A stretch of DNA of 64,000 nt. Source: Bretschneidera sinensis (Eukaryota > Streptophyta > Magnoliopsida > Brassicales > Akaniaceae). The position numbers were made by a program, and so were the translations under genes. The first letter of the stretch is position 1. Every line of letters starts with the position of its first letter. The stretch is taken from NCBI GenBank assembly GCA_023935145.1, contig CM043704.1:92212373-92276372 (forward strand), read 5' to 3'. This document shows, piece after piece, positions 57,712-64,000 of the stretch. The notes beneath the pieces are model-generated. The model was not told the origin of the DNA. It did not search any database and saw only the letters and a list, made by a program, of their open reading frames with translations.

Positions 57712-57849
57712 GTCTTTTTCTCCTTGTCGAGCCTGTCCCCATATATCTATTTCTCTCAATAGCTCTTTTGTAGAAGGAGAGAAAGAGGAGAAGAAGAAGA
57801 ACACGTTACTCCCGTTTGACAAAGAAGATCATCGAGAAGGAAAGAAACG

Positions 57850-59694
57850 ATGAGTTATTACGATCAAAAACAGCATCCTGTTGGCGTTCCTCCTCCTCAA
57901 GGTTTGTTGTATATAACTCTGTTTTCTTTTATTTTTAATGTTTGTGCCACTAAGGTAAATCTTGGTTTTTTTTTAAAAATATGTTTGCAATTTTTTAGTA
58001 ATATGTTACTTTGTTACCCTTAAGAGTTTTTTAGATTTAGGTTAAGTTGTGATCCTTTTTTGACCTTTTGTTGCGGCTAATTGATTGGATCTGGTGGATC
58101 TATGTAATTTTTGAATGAAGGTTATCCGCCGGCAGAAGGATATTCTAAGGACGCCTATCCGCCACCGGTATATCCCCCACAAGGATATCCGCAGGGCTAT
58201 CCCCCTCAGGGATATCCGCAGGGCTATCCTCCCCAGGGATATCCTCCTCCCTATGCTCCTCAGTATGGCCAGGCTCCCCCTCAAAAACAGAGCCCCGGTT
58301 TCCTAGAAGGCTGGTAAGCCCCCTCTTCTTTACTTCTCTCTCTATATTTATATACAGATACGAATCTATATAAATACATCCATGTTTTTAAACATGTAGA
58401 TCTGGGGGATCTCATCTGGGTCGGTTTTTGGGTTTCTGACTGAGTCAACTCGGTCGGTAATTCTCAGAGAGACTATGCTTTTTGGGTTTTCGCCTGGACA
58501 ATACTATGCTTAATAGGTTATGACAATCTTGAGTTGCCCTTTTAGAATTTAAATAGTTGATATTTTAAAATTTGTAAGTTTATTAAAATAATGAAATATG
58601 ATTAATCTAATTGGAAGATTCTAATCAAGAATTTTCCATTGGTATTCTCCTCCTGCACGATTCTCTAAAAGATGAGGTTTACACGAAAATTAATTTTTTT
58701 CATAATAAATTTGAGGGCATGGATTAAATTTTTGAAAACGATTTTCAAAAATCATTTTTTAAAATAATTTTAAAAAATCATAATAAATTTTAGATTATGT
58801 TGGGATTGAGTTTTTTCGGTTTTTAAAAACTTAAAAATACATTTTGAAATTGTTTTTAAAAATCATTTTTTAAAATAGCTTTTGAAAAATTAGTTTTCAA
58901 AAACTACTTTTTGAAAAATTAGTTTTCAAAAACTACTTTTTGAAAACTCTAAAGTGATGTTTTTTGTTATAATTTTCGAAAACTAATCCTAAAGTAATCA
59001 ATGTTCATTTTTTTGGTTTATTTTTCTTTCATGATATATAAAATAATATTAATTATTTTTAAATATTTAGTGAATATGAGAAATAAAATTAATATAAATT
59101 TTAAATTCAAACTCGAAACTGAAAATAATTACAAGGTGTATCAAAACGGTTTTCAAAATAAGATTATCCAAACAATATTTCATTATTTTCTATTTTTGAA
59201 ATAATTTTCGAGTTACATTTATTTAAACATATTTTTTTAAAAAAATATTAAAAAATTATTTTCAATTTTTATTTTTAAAAATAATTTTAAAAAATTAAAA
59301 ATAAATTTAAAAAATTAAAAATAAAAAATTGTTATCGATCTTATACTCGTTCACAGTGTTTTTGCAACATTGGTGATAAACAACCTGAAATAAAGGTGTT
59401 TAATCACTTTTGTTTTTGTGAATATCGTGGTCGCTGTGATATTTTCTCGACAATTTAAAGTTAGAACAATTTTATTTTTGCTTTTGTTTTTGTATGTGCG
59501 GTTGCTATTTTTATTTGTTGGGTTGGCTTTAGGAGGACAAATGTGAGTGAAACCATCAATCAATGTTGGAAAAGCTGTGACAAATGTTTTTTATTTGTAA
59601 CAATCTGACTGTTCTGTGATGGGTTAATTGTTTTGATACATGCAGTTTGGCTGCTTTGTGCTGTTGCTGCTTCCTTGATTTCTGCATCTTCTGA
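57850..59694 (+). CDS. Small CYSTM (cysteine-rich transmembrane module) protein, copy 2
   Basis: Tandem paralogue of the gene at 40080. Exons: 57850-57901, 58121-58313 and 59646-59694, GT-AG, 97 residues. Exon 1 is MSYYDQKQHPVGVPPPQ. Exon 2 begins GYPPAEGYSKDAYPPP, has extra GYPQGYPPQ units and ends GFLEG. Exon 3 gives LAALCCCCFLDFCIF and the stop. The AEGYSKDAYPPP segment missing from copy 1 is typical of the family, so copy 1 probably lost it. The four-Cys membrane core is intact. Intron 2 is 1.3 kb, free of the hAT-like element and SINE of copy 1. The 5' leader just before the ATG is nearly identical to that of copy 1. Confidence 0.9.
58860..58950. repeat. Tandem, self-complementary repeat in CYSTM copy 2 intron 2
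   Basis: TTAGTTTTCAAAAACTACTT and TTTGAAAAA blocks repeat twice in tandem, and the unit is partly its own reverse complement. Confidence 0.75.
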
Positions 59695-61709
59695 TAAGAG
59701 ACTTTTCAACTAGTCTATTGAAGTTCAATATTGTTCCTCAGTGTCAGCCCTCTTAGTCGAAAACAATGTATAATTCTATTAGGAATCCAATAAAATGTAG
59801 TTTATTATATTATTGATGTCGGTGTAAAATATATTATGATAATATTCAAGAGGGAAGTGAATTGGATAATAATGATTTTTTGAATTTTTTTTGCAAATTC
59901 AAATATAAAAATATATACGAAATTAAATCAAATCAATCTTTCTAAATTACTAACATAAAAATGAGAGAGTTTATTGCTTAATATGGAAAAAAATAATTGA
60001 ATTATAAAATAATTAAGCAATTAATCTCATTTACTTGAATAATAAATAATTCTAGGCAAATAATTATGCAAGTAATTAAAGAGATAGAGTTAGAGAGATG
60101 CAAACTTGATTTATAGTGGTTCGACCATATCGGAATCACATCCGACTCTACATCCACTTCTCTTCAAGGCTCTCCTTGAACGTTTCGCTAACACGAACAA
60201 GCAACTTCAAGGGTGTTGCTTCGATTTTTTTACAAAAGTCCTAAGTTTGCTACCCAAATGTATATACCCAACATTTACTAGCTCACAAGAGGTATACCAA
60301 CTTATTTAACAAGATGATGAATGAAAAGTTTAAAACAAATAAACAAGAGAGATATCTCAATGAAGATTACAACTCAATATTTTCTCTCTTAAAAGCTTAT
60401 AACTTAACAATGGAGTTTTTAGTTGAAGAAGAAGATAATGAAAATTTTGCTTTAATTATTTGTTGTAGAATGTTTATCTCTTTTTTCAAATGACTTTTCA
60501 GGCTCTATTTAGAGCGTCTTGAAGTCTTCTAGCCAATAGAGGAAAAATAGAGCCGTTAGAGACAAGTTTATAGGTTTTTGGATTTAAAAAATATAATTGT
60601 TGTAATTTGTCCAGTTAACTGGTTCATGATCTACCAATCTAATGAACTTCAGAACAATTGTAGAAAACAAATTTTTTGAGCATCTAGTTGACTGAATAGT
60701 GTTTTGGACACTGCTACAGTGTTTTCAGCATCAATTTTCTTCATATTTCTTCATTCTTTTTAGATTTTAGAGTTCCCAAAATACTTCCAATTGAATCAAA
60801 CTTTATTGCATATTAAACACACAAGTTAAACACTTCTAGAGTTTTATGTTATCATCAAAATTAACATAATCAATTTATTGATAGAGGCCTTTTTGATGAT
60901 GACAAACTATGTTACAAATTTAAACATAATGTATGTACAAGATATATGAAGAACAACAAATTTATAAATCTCAAATAACTTTATGTATCAATATAAATTA
61001 TTCTTAAGTTTAATTAGAGCAAGTTAAGCATTGAGTCATAAGAATTGAATATTTGTATTTAGTAAATTCACCTAGAGATTTTACATCTTCAATTAATTAA
61101 GGCTATGTAATAAAATGCAATACAAATTTATTTAGCTTCTAAAAAATTGAAATGCTTACAAAGCGTATTTTAGGATTCAAACCTATGATTTAGCTCTTTT
61201 GTCTTTGAAGTTGCATTTCAATTATTCTCATTGAATTTGATCTTTTGGAGAGCTTATTAACTTTTGAGATCATCAACTTTGATTCACCAATTTATATAAT
61301 TATGATCTTCTTTGATGTATAAACACTATTAACAATCTGTATCACGTAAGTAATACTCATTAGTGCTTAATTAAGATTTTTGTTACGATCAAAATCATTC
61401 ATAGTCAAAATTTTGTCAATTCAAAACAATTGAATGATTGAGATGGGCTTAATTTGAGCTTAAAATCCACTTTCAAAATTAAAAGAACCGAAATCCAATC
61501 CGTTATACCAATAAAAAATAGAACAATTATGTATATTTCATGTATGTGTTTTTTAGACGTTCTCACTTTCGATATATTTTTTAAATTTGATGTTCTCACA
61601 TTCTTGCTCTTCTTATACGATCTTGTATCTTAGGGTTCTAATACACATATGCTGAGGTTTTGCATTCTTCCATTTGTTATCATTTGAGATAGTTTATGTT
61701 TCTTACATG
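59695..61709. other. Downstream region of CYSTM copy 2; no supported gene
   Basis: AT-rich. 60100-60300 has an open frame (60106-60309) without recognisable domains. 60855-60905 has GTTATCATCAAAATT and TTTTTGATGATGACAAA facing each other, reminiscent of LTR ends but not resolved. 61550-61705 matches 45830-45990. Confidence 0.45.
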
Positions 61710-62423
61710 TGATATGGCCCAAAATACTACGGCCCAAATGAGCTCCAGCACAAATAAGCTCCAGGCCTACCAGAGCGGTCCAGTCCAATGAGCTTCAGGC
61801 CTGGTAGGATGCTCCAACCCAATAAGAAGCCCAGCTAAACTCTCTAGCCCGAGAAGCATTCTGGCCTAATAGCCTCCCCAGCCCTGACAAGTGGACCAGT
61901 GTACTCTTTGGCCTAACAAAATCTCCAGGCCCATAGAGGATTACCTAGCAGACCTACGTCTGGACCTCCTCTACGGCCGCCCTGCAGCTCCTCTACGGCC
62001 GCCCTGCAGCTTCTCTACGACTGCCCTTCAGCTCCCCTACAGCCGTTTCACGCCACCCTACGACCGCCTACGTCTGCAGCCCTATAGCCACCCTACGACC
62101 TGTAGCCACCCTACAGCACCCCTCATCCTGAGCTTGCAATCATGTCCTCCCCACTGGAAAATGACTATAAATGGGCCAAGGTATGGACTTCACCAGATCA
62201 TGAACACACACACTTCTACTTACACTTCAACTGCACAAGCCCTCGGCTTCTCCTTTAAATCATTGCTGACTTAAGCATCGGAGTGCCCTCGGAGGTCCCC
62301 CCCTCTTCTCCTTTCGAGGGTCTTCAGTTCACTCCTGTTACCTGTGCAGGGCCAGGCTACATCATCGAAGTCACGCCCACGTCCTCACCCAGGCCACGTC
62401 AGTACCAACAGTAAGCGGTATCA
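61710..62423 (+). repeat. 5' LTR of Tat-like element B
   Basis: Starts TGATATGG and ends GGTATCA (inverted TGATA/TATCA). It contains short repeats around 61970-62110 (CTACGGCCGCCCTGCAGCTC and variants), a TATA box CTATAAATG at 62164-62172, and the CTCGGAGGTCC C-rich block shared with the other Tat-like LTRs. Confidence 0.88.
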
Positions 62424-62429
62424 ACAGAT

Positions 62430-62447
62430 TGGCGCCGTCCGTGGGAA
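62430..62447 (+). promoter_or_regulatory. Primer-binding site, Tat-like element B
   Basis: TGGCGCCGTCCGTGGGAA, six bases after the LTR. Confidence 0.9.
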
Positions 62448-62468
62448 ACCACAATCTCTCACTACAAT

Positions 62469-64000
62469 AGGAGCGAAGAAGTAAAAGAACTCAACTATCA
62501 CGATACTACCAAGAAACAGTACCAGAAGAACCAACGAAGAAGCTCCAGCGGAGTGCTCGGCTCCTGTCCAAAATGACACTCACAGTCATCAATCTAGACT
62601 CAGGTTCCCAACGATCCCTGAGCATGACACCCCCACCAGAGGGCAACGCCATCATCTCTTTGGAATTGACTCTCCCAATGACGGGGAAGAGGCTGCCCAC
62701 CTCCAGCCCCAATGACTCAAGCTCAGTTCCAGGAGCTATCTAGGATGATAGCCAGCCTAGTGGCCCAAATGTGGGGCGGAGGTCAGCAACCTTTCTTCCC
62801 CCCTCACCAAGCTCCAGAACAAGCCGAGTCGTCCGACAGAGACGACCCCATCTATAACCGGCCCCATACCTAGCCCTCGCCGTGCAACAACCAATCCAAG
62901 GAGAGCTCCTCCTCAAATGGCAACCTCAGCCTAGACAGACGGTTTGAGGAAATGGAAGAAAAAATAGACTCGGCTCTGAGGCGCAAGAATCCCAGCCTAA
63001 TGGATGAACTTTGCATCCAAGACCCTCCGTTCACAAAAGATGTCCTCGAGACCCTGCTTTCGCCCAACTTTAGGATGCCTCAAGTGAGAATGTATGACGA
63101 CTTCGCAGATCCTATGGATCATCTGCAACACTACAAGACGACCATGATGCTGCACCGGCATTCAGACCCGATAATGTGTCATGCCTTCCCCCTGACTCTT
63201 GAGAAGGCAGCAGGCAGCAGGCACCTGGTACTCAAGGCTAAAGCCAAGAAGCATCAGCAACTTCAAAGAACTCAGCTATGCCTTCGCCTCTTATTTTGTC
63301 AGTAGCAAGGGGCCCAAGAAGACTTCAGAGAGCCTCTTGAACATCATCCAGCAGCGAGGGGAGAGGCTCCGGGCATACATCTCACGGTTCAATACAGCAG
63401 CATGGGAGATTCCTGACCTCGACCAAATGTCCAAGTAATGGCCTTCAAAAATGGATTGAGGTTGGGCATCTTCAGCTCTAAACTGACTCGGCGCCCGCCC
63501 CGAGACATGAATGAAATCCTGGCTCAGGTCGAGAAGTACATGCTGGCAGAAGATGACCAAGCCTTCAGAAGAGAGAGGGAAGGGGAAACTAAGAAGAAAA
63601 TGAAAGATCCCGACCCCCAGAAGGGGATAGTCAAGAGGCCCCACCAGGAGAACAGGTACAGGCCCCACCATCGAGTTAACAGTTTCACTCCACTCAATGC
63701 CACCCGGACAAACGTCCTCATGCAACTCCAAGACAAGTCCGTCCTTCAGTGGCCGCCTAGGAAGCCGCATCTCAGAGGTGACCAGAGGCGGTGGTGTCGC
63801 TTCTACAAGAATTATGGTCATGACACTGAGGAATGTTATGACCTGAAGGAATAGATTGAAGCTCTCATCAACCGAGGGTACTTAAAAGAATTTACCGAGC
63901 CTCGAAAAAAGGACGAGCCCGCACTACCGAGAAGAGATACCGGACGTCCCTATCGCCAGCCGGAGTGGAGGAATCCGCAAAGAAACCCTAGAACCGAGCA
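62469..64000 (+). pseudogene. Tat-like gag, element B, frameshifted, open at the window edge
   Basis: N-terminal region to about 62950 (MTQAQFQELSRMIASLVAQM type). Next comes 62952-63200 with the Gag core (DHLQHYKTTMMLHRHSDPIM), then a frameshift at about 63210, where a 7-bp tandem duplication within GCAGCAGGCAGCAGG breaks the codon run. It continues as GTWYSRLKPRSISNFKELSY and SRFNTAAWEIPDLD, then a second frameshift near 63425 (one C short). 63438-63854 gives GLRLGIFSSKLTRRPP, KYMLAEDDQAF and the zinc segment WCRFYKNYGHDTEEC, then TAG 63852-63854, after which the frame reads IEALINRGYLKEFTEP to the end. Confidence 0.9.

Larger units (their letters stand above)
61710..64000 (+). mobile_element. 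Ty3-gypsy Tat-like retrotransposon B, 5' part, runs off the window
   Basis: 5' LTR 61710-62423, PBS 62430-62447, then gag to the end of the window. Much less AT-rich than the flanks. Its gag is homologous to element A, but the LTR is 714 bp and largely different in its first half. Target duplication candidate ACATG (61705-61709) cannot be tested because the 3' end is outside. Confidence 0.92.

Noticed and set aside
59820..60910. Possible complete LTR element between facing GTTATCATCAAAA / TTTTGATGATGAC motifs
   Set aside because: No matching LTR pair, PBS or coding region could be found; left as unresolved intergenic DNA.

Overview
This is nuclear DNA from a flowering plant, almost certainly a dicot. 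The evidence is spliced genes with GT-AG introns, AT-rich intergenic DNA, plant-specific families (D-type cyclin CYCD1, nucleobase-ascorbate transporter NAT4, CYSTM proteins) and a heavy load of Ty1-copia and Ty3-gypsy (Tat-like) LTR retrotransposons. I do not assign a species. By my reading there are only four intact genes: CYCD1 (minus, 7534-9127, 5 exons), NAT4 (minus, 16482-22856, 14 exons) and a tandem pair of small CYSTM genes (plus, 40080-43746 and 57850-59694, 3 exons each). A broken 2-oxoglutarate oxygenase remnant lies at 451-820.

Layout. 1-7.5 kb: pseudogene and AT-rich intergenic DNA. 7.5-9.1 kb: CYCD1. 10.2-14.8 kb: a Ty1-copia element with identical 216-bp LTRs and a 5-bp target duplication, inserted about 1.1 kb upstream of the CYCD1 start; its coding part is broken, so it must have moved recently using proteins from another copy. 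16.5-22.9 kb: NAT4. 23-28.4 kb: AT-rich, no gene seen. 28.4-38.0 kb: a degenerate Tat-like Ty3-gypsy element (5' LTR, gag, protease, RT, RNase H, second RNase H, start of integrase) with two roughly 2.1-2.3 kb solo LTRs of another gypsy family nested in it, one of them inside the RT catalytic motif. 38.5-46.0 kb: first CYSTM duplication unit, with a 1.5-kb hAT-like element in intron 2 that carries a captured PPR gene fragment, plus a tRNA-derived SINE. 46.4-51.6 kb: second, older copy of the same copia family. 51.6-57.5 kb: a patchwork of direct repeats, a Tat 3' end with a 48-bp hairpin minisatellite, a solo LTR of a third family and a Tat LTR. 57.6-61.7 kb: second CYSTM unit. 61.7 kb to the end: 5' LTR, PBS and gag of another Tat-like element running off the window.

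The single-copy genes are unrelated in function: cell-cycle entry, purine/pyrimidine/ascorbate-type transport, and small stress-type membrane proteins. The region is best read as a low-gene-density block shaped by retrotransposition and a local tandem duplication. I found no evidence for a new enzymatic or defence system. The most unusual structures are the hairpin-forming 48-bp array with one compensatory base-pair change, the hAT element with a captured PPR fragment, the solo LTR inserted in the YVDDM codons, and an amber stop at the same codon in two diverged Tat gag genes.
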